Shown: positions 1 through 12,329, counted from the stretch's first letter. The stretch: 64,000 nucleotides of DNA from Vespa crabro (GCF_910589235.1 NC_060979.1:930001-994000), one strand, 5' to 3'. A program made the numbers and translations. The notes: generated from the sequence alone by a model not told the origin.

Positions 1-2204
1 ATGAATTTGAGTGAAAACAAAGTTACATAATTTGAACAATTTATCCGAGTAATGAAATTACAATGATACAAATATTAATGTTAAGAATTTATAACGAAAG
101 TAAAAAATTATTTATCGATTAGTTTTCGTTCGATATGTTACGAAAATAGATTGATAACATCTAGGATCATTCGATGAAGGAATCTTCGTTGATATTCCTG
201 TAGAACAGTTAGAGCAGTTCCGTTAATAAAATCGTAAATAAAATATTTATTGGCATATTAATGATTTAAAAACTTACACGGTATATTGATATAGCATGAT
301 ACATTATGATTACTGATTTTAACAGAATTAATTTCTATTAATCTCTAATTAATTATATTAACTTCTTCAACGATCTCAAGTAATAAACATAACATTTGTA
401 AAGAGATTAGATAATTACCGTCAATCTATTAATATGATATAAATTATATAAAACGAAAATTAGTTCTTTGTTGTTTCCTGTTATTGTTTTATGTTTATAA
501 AGAAGCACTTTGGAGACTATATTTACGTGACATTTTTCTTTTATTTGAATTCGTAGAATAAACTGATAGCGTCATGTGGAAAAAAGTGAGGACAATATAT
601 ACAAGAACATATTGTTTTTGTTTATTTCTGTTCGTTTCGTTCTCTGAAATTAAATGAACCGATCACTTTCTAATAACGAAATCTTCTATTATACAGTATT
701 CATACAGTAATTGATAATCGTAATAACCATCATAAATATCTTTCTATAATTGCAATTAATCGTTACTATGTGGTCATATGAATATAAAAATAAAAAAGCA
801 AAGAAATCTGACTGGAAAGTACATAAAAGATAATCCGATTTTCGATATTGATCCTTTTAAAAGTAAATGGAAATTTAACGCGTTAGTGGACGAATAAAAA
901 TCGTAGGAAAGTACAGATAAAGAAAGGATCAAAATCAATGCGTATAATGAAAACGTTTTTAGAATTGCTCGAAATTCCCTGGACAATTCGACAATTGTCT
1001 CTTTCACATAATCAAATAGCAATTGATTTAAAGACTCCTAGTAATCAATCATCATAATTTTTCTGGATTTCTTATCTAGCATTTGTCTGAACAGCAATAT
1101 GGACATAAGTTTTCGATTCAAATACCTTTATATGTCAGATTCTGGGTTTCTCTTTTGCCCAGGCATCGTGCGATGTCATTTTCTCAGGATCATCGTATTA
1201 CATTTCGTTAAGCGAGTAAACTGCAATGTATACCGGTTCCGGATATAATATCCTGGGCAGATTTTATTGTTCCGTTTGTGGCCACTAATCACTATCATTC
1301 CGTTTTGTAAAATTTAGACAAAATTTTCTTCGAAACTAACTAAGAAACCTTTCGATTACCAATTGAAAATACCAATTGAATATAAGATTTTGTTTAATTT
1401 CGTACTAAGAGTTATATTATTTACTCGTACATTGTCCCATATTTATTATTAATGAACTTTTTAATTCTAATTATCGAAAAACAGCAAATTTGTGTGATAG
1501 CACGAATTCTTATCAAAAGATAATTCGTCTTAATTCAAAAAATCATTTAAGGCTGTGCAAAAATTTAGCAAGACCCAATATTATCGGTAACTCAAGCATC
1601 TACATTATCTGTCTGTTGTATCTAGGATATAATTTTGCCGACACTTTTTGTACGTTCCTTCGTTAATTGATACCGTCAGTGATAACGAAAACGTTAATCG
1701 ATTCATCATCTATCAGTACATACTCATTTTTTCTTATTATTTCCCAAAATTGTTTGATTATTCGCACATAAAGAATTTATTTTTACCTGTTCGTACAATA
1801 ACTTTCTTCTTTGCCTTCCATTTTCAATTTTTTTTTTCTTCCGTCATTTCACTTGTCGTTGTCGCTGACAAGGTACTTGCCTCTTTCATTTCTTACACCC
1901 TCTGATTCTTTTATAAATTTATCTTGGAATTTTTTGATCATTTGATCACCTACTAGAATGCTATCACCTGTTATTTGTATCGTTGGCAAATTGTTTTCAA
2001 AATCATAACAAGTTCTGCAAGTTCAATAACTTTCTTCCTCAGATCTCTCTCGTTCGATGCGACCTCTCTTTCACCCTTGACACGTGAAACATAACAGAAT
2101 GAAACTTCTTCATTAGCGTTAACTTATTTGAGTTTATTTTCATTTCATAAATAAAATAATTATTTTTTTATTTTTCCGTAATTCACATACATTTAAGTAC
2201 CTAA
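1..2204. other. No gene recognised (P1 left arm, outer end)
   Basis: AT-rich DNA mirrored at 25460-27663. Short open frames exist here and in the mirror, but they carry no recognisable motif and are repeated only because the arms are. This stretch lies beside the copia-like gag remnant, so it may hold more decayed retroelement sequence. I could not confirm that. Confidence 0.5.
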
Positions 2205-2432
2205 TCAAATATTCCAGTATGTGCGTTAGTCGAATGAAGACAAAATAAGACACACGATATGCACGTTATTTTTTATCCATTCTCTTCTCGTTTGATTTTC
2301 CGGATCGTCAGCTTACCTTTGAATTTCAACCATCAGATCTTCAATTCCATATACAGAAATAGTTTTTTGTTGAAATTTCCAAAATGGAAAATCATTCCTG
2401 TTAAATTGATCCCGTTCTTCGCGAGATATCAT
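2205..2432 (-). pseudogene. copia-like gag remnant (left arm)
   Basis: Read on the minus strand from 2432, a 39-codon frame begins with ATG and contains FPFWKFQQKTISVYGIEDL. This resembles the conserved start of Ty1/copia Gag (F..W+.Q......GL.DL). After a stop the same frame continues with a block containing REWIKNNVHIVCLILSSFD, then another stop. Both blocks fit the Gag order, so this is a stop-riddled fragment. No RT, integrase or LTR was found nearby. The mirror copy is 25232-25459. Confidence 0.5.
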
Positions 2433-4261
2433 CTTTGACTATTTTGTAAATGATTCCAGCACGTGTCGTTTCTTTCTGCCGATTTAACTCGCGATATTAA
2501 TGAGTATTCTGTTATTTATGTGACAAAAATATTGATCCAATAATCTGTTACGAATATTGAAGAAGGAAATAATAACTTTATATACATCGGTTAAAAAAAT
2601 AAATCATATAATTAAACGGATAAGAAAACAATATTTATAAGGACACAGAAATACGTGGTTGAATATACTCGTATGATTACTCACGCCTAATACCATTTAC
2701 ATTCACAGATGTCACTCGCATACGGCACGTTAATAAAGAGATATTCAAATAATAGCCAAGTTTTTAATGTACTCGTTCCAGGTTTGTTAGCACAAATTTT
2801 TGTTTTATCGATAACTAGTGGTCACGATAATTGGTTTCAATGACCACTAATGGCTTAATGTGTGATTTCTAATTACTGAAAGGCTTACAAGAGGCCCAAT
2901 TAGAATTCCGAAATCATATAGTCACAATCAAGGGTGGTTGTATCTCATCGATTTTCGGTATCTTAATAATATAATTTAAACTAGAAAAAGAAATTGACGA
3001 AAGCTATCAATTGTTCGAGGTTTGTAGAATGCAATAAACTTGTCAAAGTGAACGCGTAAATTGAAGGTGCCATCTTTATCCTTTATATGAATCGAACATC
3101 CCGCGAAAACTAGAATAATACAAGAGCGCCACTATAGTAAGAGTACGAATTACTACCGCAATGTCGCTTAAGTCAGTTGTTTTATTTTTTCTGCTAATCA
3201 AAGTAGAAAGGCTTAAATAGAATGAAGAAAATAATCTAAAAGGCATCAATGTATTATCACATTATTATAAATGTTTTAAAGACTCAAACAAATATTAATA
3301 ATCATAAATTTATCCAGGTTTATATTTTTTTAACCTCTTAAGTTTCATATCTATTGATCATTATAAAATCTATGCATAAACTATAATATACATTAATTAA
3401 TAAGTAAAGTAGACTGTGTTACAAAATATAAATTGAATTTAGAATCACTAAATACAATTTTTAAATAGTTTTTCAAAATGAAGATCAAGTCAACACGTCA
3501 TAAAGACAGAGATACATTTCAAATATTATTCAAAAATAAATGTGATTTTTCATAATATTATGTTATTTAATATTGTTTTCTATTTTTTAATTATATTTTT
3601 AATTATAATATTTTTTAATTTTATATTTTATATTATAATTCAAATGATTTTCTAAAAGAGTCAACAGAATAGATATTAACGTCTTTTATTGTATAAGTTA
3701 CAGAAGTCAGGACAATGATGAAATCAAAACCTATTTTCATGAAATGAAAAATGGCTTCAAGAATGAAATCTCCTGAATCTAAGAGAAAATTATTGGAATT
3801 TAAAAAGACATGTAAAAGAATTTGTTATATCATTTGCTTGGTAAGAAATGTTATGTCATTGATTCATTTTTAGAATATTTAGCCAAGCGAGATGTTCTAT
3901 TTCTACAGCTAATATTGGATTAAGTATTTTAAATGACATACTTAATATATTTATTATAATTATATTTCCATAACAATTTTATGTTTTTGATAAATAGCGA
4001 CAAATCTATGAAACGATTTTTTAAAGTTATTTTTATCAATTCTTACAAGCTATAATGGGTATTATGATTAAAACATATAAAAGAAATAAAATACGCATTC
4101 ATGATTTGCCAACTAATTCAAATATCTGTGGCGACATTAATTCTAAAATGTAAAATCTCTTTTAGATTTGCTTTCATCACTTTTACTCGATCCAATTATT
4201 TTATATTAATAGTATTGGTACAGAAAGTTTTGTCTTCATTGTCAAAATTAATTAAGAGTTA
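2433..4261. repeat. AT-rich arm DNA with shared block Z (3120-3800)
   Basis: No gene is recognised. Block Z, about 3120-3800, is clearly similar in the same orientation to 40800-41310 in P2: a short GC-rich run reading tactaccgcaatgtcgc, then phrases around 'acgtcataaa' and 'tctcctgaa'. It therefore links P1 and P2 as copies of one ancestral unit. The mirror copy is about 23864-24544. Confidence 0.55.
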
Positions 4262-5158
4262 CTGCGACACTTTCTACGTCTATTGACAGGGTCACCATAA
4301 ATGCGGTAAAGTGGTACGACAATAAGGCCGTTCATTTGATGAGCAACGTTTTGCGAAGTTGAACCAATAGACATAGTGAAAAGGTGGGACAAAAGGATAA
4401 ACAGAATTATTGATATACAATGACCAAATATAGTGAAAACATACAACTAACACATGGGTGGACTAGATTTGGTTGATTCGTTGATAGCGTTGTATCGAAT
4501 TTAAGAATATATAAGAATAAAAATTCGATCAAAGAAGTGGTACCACCGCATTATGTTTCACCTCTTAGATTTGACGATGGTCAATGCTTGGCTCTTATAT
4601 AAGCGAGATTCCTCATCGCATTCTGTAAGTACCGGCCGTCAGTATAGTTTATTGAAATTTAAAACTGACATTGCATCTTGTTTATGTCAGGAACACAAAG
4701 GAACCTAATAGAAAAGGTGGCGTCCTACTTCAAATGATGTATATAAACAATTGCAAAATAAAAGAAAAAGAGACCAAATACAACGCTACCTGTAGAAGAC
4801 GTGCGAAAAGATGAAGTGGCACATTGGCCAATTTTTTCAGATAACAGGGGACATAATGTAGGATGTAAGCCCGGATGTAAAGAGTTCCGAAAATTAAATG
4901 TTCCAAATGTAATATTCATTTATGTTTAACGCCAAGTACAAACTGTTTTGTTGAATTCCACGCTTAAATTTTCAAACACAAAAGTGCGAATATTATAGAC
5001 GGTTGTGACCTGAAAGTCACATAGTGAATATACTGCAATAAAATTGTTTAAACAGAAACTTTTTTTTCCATTTGCATATATAGGTTTATAATTGCTGATT
5101 TTTCCCTCCCCCAATTTTTTTTGGATTTAAAACCAAAATTCGTCCCATAGAGGGTTAA
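4262..5158 (+). pseudogene. piggyBac-like transposase remnant, C-terminal part (left arm)
   Basis: Read across frames on the plus strand, this shows DDE_Tnp_1_7 landmarks in the right order. WYDNKAVHLMS lies near 4310-4345. After a frameshift come EPIDIVKRWDK and PNIVKTYN, then MGGLDLVDSLIALYRI from 4454, KKWYHRIMFHLLDLTMVNAW to about 4610, and KDEVAHWPIFSDN near 4805-4845, followed by a cysteine-bearing tail. At least one frameshift and several stops break it, and the N-terminal half is missing. The remnant ends in GGGTTAA with a TTAA at 5155-5158, the expected piggyBac end and target site. The mirror copy is 22506-23402. Confidence 0.8.
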
Positions 5159-6570
5159 TTCACTGAAATTTTTTTACTTTATATCGAGTTAATAGAATTG
5201 ACTTTTTTTTTAATATATATTGTTCTGATTTGTTTTTCGACTCGCAATTATTTTTATAACCGATTGCTTATAATAAATTCCTTATCTTAATGTAATTATA
5301 TCGTTTCAATTCGTCATTTTTATAAATATTTGACAATTGTATATACGTTTTTATATTATAGTATTTTAGATAATCTTTTTTTCTATGTCATTTGATCATA
5401 TAGATATTTTACATTATTAGTATTTTAGACTTATAATAAATTGTTCGATATATTAATTTTTATATTCAAGTCAAAGTATTGGAATCGAATAAATGATTAA
5501 TGATAAACGATAAATAATAATGGAAATTGTGTATCTTCGTAGATATGTGCCAGATAATTTCATTTGAATTAGTTTATTGCTAATCATAAATAAACATCTT
5601 TTCTTTATTCTTTATTTTTCACGTAAAATTGCCATTATTCTCTCAATTTAATTTTAAGTAAAATATATGGTTTTTACAGCTTGGTTTGTAGCTATAATAA
5701 ATATGATTAAAGTATTGGTAGAAAATGAAATAGTTTACAACGATCAAACCAGAATGTACTAATTATATAAGAACGACGTTAGTAAATTACTTTTATTTTA
5801 CGATAATTTATTTTTCAAGTTAATAGATTCTTACGGTTTTTGATTTAATATTTTATAAGATTAGTTAATTACTATAATCATTTTTTTTATATAAAATTAT
5901 TCATAGTTAAGAATTATAATATTTACATGATTAGTTTGAAAAAGTAATAACAAATCGAAATTATTTAATTTTCTTTAAAATTTTCAGTTACTTAATATTC
6001 TTAATAAGGAAACTATATATTATGTTTTATATATTAATTTATAGCAAATAATGTGTTTTACGTAGCAAGTGTTCTTCGTACATTATTACACGTAATTATT
6101 TGTCGTAATAGATTAATAATATTCTTTTTAGTTTTACTATTATAGGATTAAAGTTTTTATTAATATTCTTAAGTAATTTTAAAACAAATCTGATCTCAGG
6201 AAAAGACTGTGTCAAGTTTGTATCAGCATTGTACAATATGAAAGTTGATTAATCCCTGATATACTTACATATGAGACTTGACACGACATCAACGCGTGTC
6301 CAAGCAACATCATAGTGTTTTATGGCAAACTATTGTAAAGGCTCGATGTTAAACTCAGAATTTTAATTTAAAAGTAAATAAAAATAAACTTTTTAATTCC
6401 TCTTAATAATATTTCGACACTTTTATGTATTCGTATCAAATGTTAGAACATTTAATACTTGAAATAGCAATTATTATATCTATTTTTTAATATTTCTAAT
6501 ATATATGTATAATTTTAATACATAAATAATTAATATCGACTGTTTAACATGATTGTGCGTTATTTAAAAG

Positions 6571-6576
<6 letters not shown>
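5159..6576. other. AT-rich arm DNA, nothing recognised
   Basis: About 1.4 kb of very AT-rich sequence with no exon-like frame, splice-flanked block or known repeat end that I could identify. It is mirrored at 21088-22505. Confidence 0.45.

Positions 6577-6634
<58 letters not shown>
6577..6634. repeat. (TA)n microsatellite, 58 bp
   Basis: Uninterrupted TA tract. The mirror tract in the right arm (21026-21087) is 62 bp. This two-unit difference is the only length difference noticed over the outer 9 kb of P1, so it can serve as an arm-specific marker. Confidence 0.95.
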
Positions 6635-6635
<1 letters not shown>

Positions 6636-8397
6636 TTTATACATATATGTTAATAATTATTATTTTATACAATATATAATATTCTGCTTATTCAATATTA
6701 TTCATTATTATCTGATATCCTTCTTTTGAAAAGTTCTAATACTGCAAAACAATTAGATTGAAAATTATGTTAATTATCATTGAAGACGTAAATAATATAT
6801 TGTCTTAGTACATCAATGGTCACCCTGTTTTAGTAAGTAAAATTGAAATGTTATACTAACTCATGCGATAATTTTGTCAGATTCTTAATATAAATGTTAA
6901 ATGACTATCCTCAGATTTTAACGAACGTTCAATTTGTTAAGTTCAATATAATAACATAGGTTCGAAACGAATAAGTACAAAGAATTCTGAAAATTATCTC
7001 TTCACAATATCACGTAATTTTTAAATTTCATTTTTATATATCTACTTTTTAACAAATTTGATTTTAGCTTTATATCCAAAATTGTTATTGTGTCTTAAAT
7101 ATACATTATGATTGGTATTATGTAATTATATTAACATAAATAAGATTAAGATTTTTTTTATTTAATTTTTATATAAGTGCGCCTGAAAGAAGGCTTCACT
7201 TTGTACTTTTGTAATACTTGTACTTTCGAGAGGGATCGTCCAGTAAAAAATGTTGTTTTATAAGGCAGTAACCATATTATAGCAACATAAGAATGTTTCT
7301 TATTCAACTTCGAGCTAATAATTACATTAATTTAAAAAATTAATTTCAAAATTTTTATGATGCATTGTAGAATTTATTTATAAGATATAAAAAGGCAAAA
7401 AAGAATGCAACAAATAATGCCAAAAGAAAAAGAAAGATTAAACTTTCAATCTTACTGATAGTTCTATTGAGTTAGATAATATCACTCTAAACAAGATTGA
7501 TAATTCGTCTCGAACATATTATCTAGCTTTACTTTGACTAATACACATTCGCTCAATCTCGGAAGATCAACTAAAACTTCCCCATCTTGGATTGAGAAAA
7601 ATGGGGGACAGAAAGTTTTATTTTTATGACTAAAGTAACGTCACTCTTTTGCCAAAAGTCCAGGTATTTTTCTCAGAGCAAGTTCAGGATTACTGACTAA
7701 CTTTCACAAATGATCGAATAATCTCTCTATTTTATGAACGTTTTATATAGGTTTATAAATATAACAAAAATATATATCTATTTGAATTTATTATTATTAT
7801 TTATTATCTGTATTTCTTATTTTACGCATAAAAGTTTTGAAAAGTTTTGAAAAAACTTAATTTTATATATCTTTTACTAAATTAACGAGTCTTTTTGCAT
7901 TTAGTTACAATTCTATTTATTTCCTATTAATTACTTCTTATACATTTAGAGATCGATATGATGGTAGTACCGATAAAAGTCGACGAAGTAATAAGAAATG
8001 GCTGCTGCAAAAATCGTCTCGAGTATTAGTACATCAATCGAATAAGTACTAATTGATACGCAATACCGACTTCTTTCAATTTATTTATATCCGTAAATAC
8101 TTTTTTTTAATTCACATAAGAACTTTTTATTTTGATCATGTCAGCCCTTCTTTAAACGCCAAATAATTATAAGTATGATATTAGCAATATAATCAATAAT
8201 TTTTGTTATATTCGTGCACCATAAAATAGATGGATCTTTCAGTACTTAGTTATAGACTTCGGAAAATTATATTAAAATTATACAGCTAAGTATCTCACGG
8301 ACAAGCACCACTTATAAATGTGTTAGTATGTGACAAGTATGGGATGCTACTTTGAAAGAATTCTTTTAATTTTTAACAATAAGTAAGGTGGCGCACA
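6635..8397. repeat. Arm DNA with shared blocks Y (6690-7700) and X (8100-8345)
   Basis: Block Y is similar, in the same orientation, to 56950-58440 in the P2 right arm, including a decayed version of the open frame at 58088-58435. Block X (8100-8345) resembles 62290-62540. No intact gene is present. The order of blocks X, Y and Z differs between P1 and P2, so at least one internal inversion separates them. The mirror lies at about 19263-21025. Confidence 0.55.
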
Positions 8398-8496
8398 TTC
8401 GGTCGGTATGCAAAAGTTCAAATTATTTTTCGCAACAGCTATTTCTTTCATACGCATTTATCAAAACTCCCATCATTTCTGCTCTTCCAAATCGAT
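8398..8496 (-). pseudogene. FAR exon-2 fragment (left arm)
   Basis: Mirror of 19164-19262. On the minus strand an acceptor (tttgcag) is followed by ATCGATTTGGAAGAGC and an ATGATGG, matching the start of the second coding exon of the FAR copies at 13769 and 36884. The frame is soon lost by a stop and an indel, and the NAD-binding part is gone. Confidence 0.7.
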
Positions 8497-9150
8497 CTGC
8501 AAACGTATAGATGAACATAAACCTGAAGATATTCAAAACTTCTTATCTCATTAATTTGAATGATTCATTTTGATTGTTCATTTTTCTATTTTTTAGAATG
8601 GATTTTTCCATTCACCTCACATTAGTGTGATTGATGATTGATTAATGATTCTATTAGAAAAAACAATTTAAAAAAAAAATATTATAATCGAATATTATTT
8701 ACGCATGTTACAATGTTATGACGTTATTTTTCTTCGTATAATCGAGCGACCACAAGATCGTTATTAACTCCGATTGGATAAAAAGTAATCAGTTCTTACA
8801 TTTATGCTTCTATAATATTGTAAAATTATAAATAATGAGAAAATCGTTTGGTCTGTGAGCGTTTGTAATGTAATGTGTGATCGTAACTAAAAGGTCGTAT
8901 ATTTCGGATTAAAAGAATTTACCTAAAAGTATAAAGTCACTTCCTTAGATTAAATTTGCATACGTAAATAATACATAGCAACAGTTTCCTTAAGAACTAT
9001 AGCCTTAATAATGTTTACTAATGTTTATTTCATGATTTCGTCAACTAGGAAAAATGCTTATCTTAGCATATATTACAATTTTTTAAAGTTCGTTCCATTT
9101 TTATTAAATAACTCGGTATATATGTATATATATATATCTTTATATATATA
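8497..9150 (-). pseudogene. FAR first-intron remnant beside the exon-2 fragment (left arm)
   Basis: Mirror of 18510-19163. The right-arm copy, read on the plus strand, aligns with the last part of the FAR first intron at about 13490-13768, including an 'atattatagaagcata' phrase and a long T run. It therefore belongs with the exon-2 fragment. The last bases (9119-9150) are a TA-rich tract into which the LTR element inserted. Confidence 0.5.
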
Positions 9151-9469
9151 TGTAAAGAAAGTATACTTTCTTCAGATAGATTCACCACGCGTCTCATATC
9201 CCGCCCTTCCATTGTCCTTTATTATTTACAATTTCTTTTGTGACCTACAAACCGAGCCGTTAAGATTTGGAAGAGAAACGGACAATATGAAATATAATAT
9301 AGATGAGAAGAGTATCACGAGAGCTATAAGAAAATTTATAATATATATTAAATAAAATTTAACATTGTGAATAATAATCGTAAATTGTCGTTTCTTTGTT
9401 CACAGAGAAACATATTTTCGTTTATCACTTCATCCTGATTAAAACGAGTTACTATGAAAAATAAGTTAT
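9151..9469 (+). repeat. 5' LTR
   Basis: Direct repeat of 11610-11927. It starts at TG after a TA tract and ends near 'ataagttat'. An AATAAA-type signal lies inside. The exact 3' edge is uncertain by a few bases because the flank is TA-rich. Confidence 0.85.
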
Positions 9470-9493
9470 TATAAAACGACAATTTTGTTTATA

Positions 9494-10735
9494 ATGGAAA
9501 GAAAACTACAGTTCGCATTTAAATGCATGGCATCACCAAGCGACAGAAAAACAAACGTGATTGCTATAACCTCTATCACAACTGAGGACAAAGAAAGATA
9601 TATATTGCCGGAAAATGAAAAATTTGTAAGTAATCACAGCGAACTAATAAAAACAAAAAGCTATAAGAGAATAAAAAAAAGCCTCAATCAAAGAGGCCAA
9701 AAAAAAGAAATATGGATTAAATGCACACGGGAGATGAACAGTACGTATTTCGATGAGAATGGCAATTTAATGTTTAATGATCTATTCCTAGACGAAATAG
9801 TAGAAACAGACATAGTAGAACCCACACAGAATAAAGAACACCAAATAGATTTAAAGGATATATCGGAAAAATTCATGATCGAAAAATTTGGATGTAGACA
9901 CTCAAATGCAGAACAATGGTTGCAGACATTCGAAAGAGAATGTCAAAGATTCGAAATTAAAAAAAATAACATAAAAATTGAAATCCTAAGATTATTCCTT
10001 GACAAAGCATGTTTAGACTGGCACTCAGCAACATTAACATTGTTAACAATAGAGGCTAGTTGGAACGAATGGAAACAAAGGTTCTTGAAATCATTTGCAG
10101 ACAAGGGATGGAATACAGGTATATACGCTACATCCTACAGATATAAGGAAGGTTCACTGATGGAGTACGCTATGAAGAAGGAAAAACTACTACTCGATAT
10201 GGACAACAATATAGTTATGAAGACTCTGATAATGCTTATAGCAGCAGGATTACCAGAATTTATAAGAGGTAAAATAGACAGAGAAAAGTGTCAAGACTCA
10301 ACAGAACTATTATAGGAGATAAAGAAATATGAAAATCTACTAAGTAAGAACAATTAAAAAAAAAAGAAAGAGGAAAGACAAGACAATAACAAGAAATTTG
10401 AAGAAAAAAGATCATGTAAGAACTGTGAAAAACTAAACAAAGGAATTAGATATCATTCAGAGGACGCCTGTTGGTTTAAAAAAGAAAACACAAAAGAAAC
10501 CAGAATAAACAAAAGCAATTCGAGGATAGAAGTTGAGGAAAAATTAAATCAGACATTGGCAATACAAGACAGTACTATAGACATATTTTTACTATTATCA
10601 GAATTTTGTGCAGTTTTATCTAAACATTTTGGATATAATAAGACTACTAAAGATTTTACAAATGACACTCAAAATTTGTTTAACGAAACTGATAATTTAA
10701 ACGTTATTAAGGAACAATATGAGATGAGAAAATAA
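9494..10735 (+). pseudogene. Retrotransposon gag, interrupted by stops
   Basis: The first ATG is at 9494. The open frame runs to a TAG at 10313-10315 (274 codons). Residues about 120-270 have the helical, Trp- and Leu-rich character of retrotransposon Gag, including AEQWLQTFERECQRF and WNEWKQRFLKSF. After the TAG and a TAA at about 10355 the same frame reopens and shows a CX2CX9HX5C knuckle from 10415 (CKNCEKLNKGIRYHSEDAC), a nucleocapsid-like zinc knuckle with slightly unusual spacing. It closes at 10733-10735. It is a Gag gene broken by at least two nonsense changes. Confidence 0.8.
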
Positions 10736-10740
10736 AATCT

Positions 10741-11148
10741 ATGCAAAATGAAGTGAAATATCTTACGCAAGAAAATAAGAATATGTTTAAGGAAATGGAA
10801 TATTTGATAGAAAAGCAATCAAATTATGATGAGATATCAAACAAATTACATCAGTATTGTGTGTTATGTGATAAATTAGAATCAGAGAAACAATATTTAT
10901 TGTATGAAAATAGAAAATTTAAAGCAGATTGTTCGAAGGAATTAAAATTAATGAAAACACTTTTACTTAATATGAAAGAAGAAAATATCGGATTGAATGA
11001 ATTGAAGAACGAATAATTGAAGAATTAACAAAAGATGTATATTTTGAAAATTTCATTATTGGGTTGGAAATGATAAAGAAATTCAAACTAACTCAGGATG
11101 AAAACTTACAGATATCCCAAAAGAGAGAAACACAAACAAAAAACATAT
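10741..11148 (+). pseudogene. Coiled-coil-like frame of unknown origin inside the LTR element
   Basis: An ATG at 10741 opens 91 codons to a stop at 11014-11016. The product is rich in Glu, Lys, Asn and Leu with heptad-like spacing (ENKNMFKEMEYLIEKQS, CDKLESEKQYLLYENRKF), as in a coiled coil. A shifted frame continues in the same style to about 11148 and includes YFENFIIGLEMIKKF and TQDENLQ. It does not look like protease, RT, RNase H or integrase and lies where pol should be. It may be captured host sequence or a divergent part of the element. Confidence 0.5.
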
Positions 11149-11223
11149 AAATACATTGGATAGAAATGAAGAAATAAAAGAAGTTAAAGTAAATTTTAAC
11201 AAACATATGAAGACGAATTTAGA

Positions 11224-11571
11224 TTGGATCTGAATCAGACTCTAGCAAACAAAATAAGATGCAGGGTAAGAGATAAAGAACTAGCCCTAGAAAGAACAAA
11301 AAAATCACATGAATATAACAAAAAGATATTTAACAAAAATAGAAAGAATCACCAGTTTAACACAGGAGATCTGGTATATATAAAAGATGGCAATAGATTG
11401 AATAGATTGAATAGAAAGAAATTAGACGAATTGAGAATTGGCCCTTTGCAAATAATAAAAAAAATTTCATAATTTATATACGAAATAAAAACAGGGAAAC
11501 AAAAACAAGAAACCAGATTCTTCCACTTAACAAAACTACTTCCGATATCAGAAGATGGAAAAGAGGACTAA
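11224..11571 (+). pseudogene. Integrase C-terminal remnant of the LTR element
   Basis: The frame at 11224-11571 resembles the end of a Ty3/gypsy polyprotein. A basic linker is followed by FNTGDLVYIKDG, then KKLDELRIGPLQIIKKIS, like the GPY/F-type module after the integrase core, then FHLTKLLP. A TAA at 11470-11472 interrupts it and TAA at 11569-11571 ends it. The catalytic core upstream is missing, so this is only the 3' stub of pol. Confidence 0.75.
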
Positions 11572-11591
11572 AAATTGTAGACATTTTATCC

Positions 11592-11609
11592 CGGGAGGGG
11601 GGGGGGAGA
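11592..11609 (+). promoter_or_regulatory. Polypurine tract
   Basis: A G-rich purine run (gggaggggggggggaga) lies immediately before the TG of the 3' LTR, the expected place for plus-strand priming in an LTR element. It is the most G-rich run noticed in the window. Confidence 0.85.
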
Positions 11610-11927
11610 TGTAAAGAAAGTATACTTTCTTCAGATAGATTTGCCGCGCATCTCAAAGCTCGCCCTTCCATTGTTCTTTATTATTTAAAATTTCTTTTGT
11701 GACCCACAAACCGAGCCGTAAAGATTTGGAAGAGAAACGGACAGTATGAAATATAACGTAGAAGAGAAAAGTAACACGAGAGCTATAAGAAATTTTATAA
11801 TATATATTAAATAAAATTTAACATTGTGAATAATAATCGTAAATTGTCGTTTCTTTGTTCACAGAGAAACATATTTTCGTTTATCACTTCACCCTAATTA
11901 AAACGAGTTACTATAAAAATAAGTTAT
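11610..11927 (+). repeat. 3' LTR
   Basis: Direct repeat of 9151-9469, with about 20 substitutions and two single-base length differences over 318 bp by eye. It is followed by a TA run and then by P1 arm sequence that pairs with the right arm. Confidence 0.85.
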
Positions 11928-12117
11928 ATATATATATATATGAAGGTTTTAAAAATAATAGGTAATGGAAAATACATTATGTTAAATATGACAAGTAAAA
12001 TGACTTTTAAGTGACTTCCGTTGCTCTGACCCATATTTTAAAAAGAAATATGACTTTCAAAATTACATTTATAAAAGTTAAAATTATTCATAAAATAAAT
12101 TCTAAGTAGAAGAATAG

Positions 12118-12226
12118 GTATCAAGGTAAAAGGTAAAGGTATTAGGTAAAAGGCAGATCAAAGAAGTTTTAAATTATTTATCAGTTTAATCGAATAACTT
12201 TGCACTTTTTAAGATATACGGCAAGC
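12118..12226. repeat. Left-arm-only ~100 bp with GGTAAAAG-type minisatellite
   Basis: A few copies of a short ggtaaaagg-like unit (about 12120-12155), then AT-rich DNA, interrupt the pairing of the P1 inner arms. The right arm near 18285-18290 passes straight across, so this is a left-arm gain or a right-arm loss. Confidence 0.6.
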
Positions 12227-12329
12227 ACAATTGTTGAAATCTTATGAATGTAACTTAACCCATTGAAATCAAGTTATAAATTTAAATCTATACGTTATTG
12301 TGTCAAGATTAGATAGGTTAAATAGTGGA

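Larger units (their letters stand above)
9151..11927 (+). mobile_element. Defective Ty3/gypsy-type LTR retrotransposon
   Basis: A 2777-bp element with direct LTRs of 319 and 318 bp (9151-9469, 11610-11927), both beginning TGTAAAGAAAG. It contains a broken gag, a coiled-coil frame, the C-terminal end of an integrase and a polypurine tract. No reverse transcriptase or RNase H block is visible, so most of pol is missing and the copy cannot be autonomous. It sits in a TA microsatellite whose right-arm counterpart (18495-18538) is empty, so target duplications cannot be separated from the repeat. The two LTRs differ at about 20 positions (around 6%), so it is not a young insertion. Confidence 0.88.

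Noticed and set aside
774..1022. Short frame on the minus strand repeated at 26642-26890
   Set aside because: The second copy exists only because the P1 arms are inverted repeats. The product is Phe/Ile/Leu-rich, as chance frames in AT-rich DNA are, and shows no motif beyond generic hydrophobicity.
9151..9160. Assigning a defined target-site duplication to the LTR element
   Set aside because: Both flanks are TA microsatellite, so any TATA or ATAT duplication is indistinguishable from the repeat.
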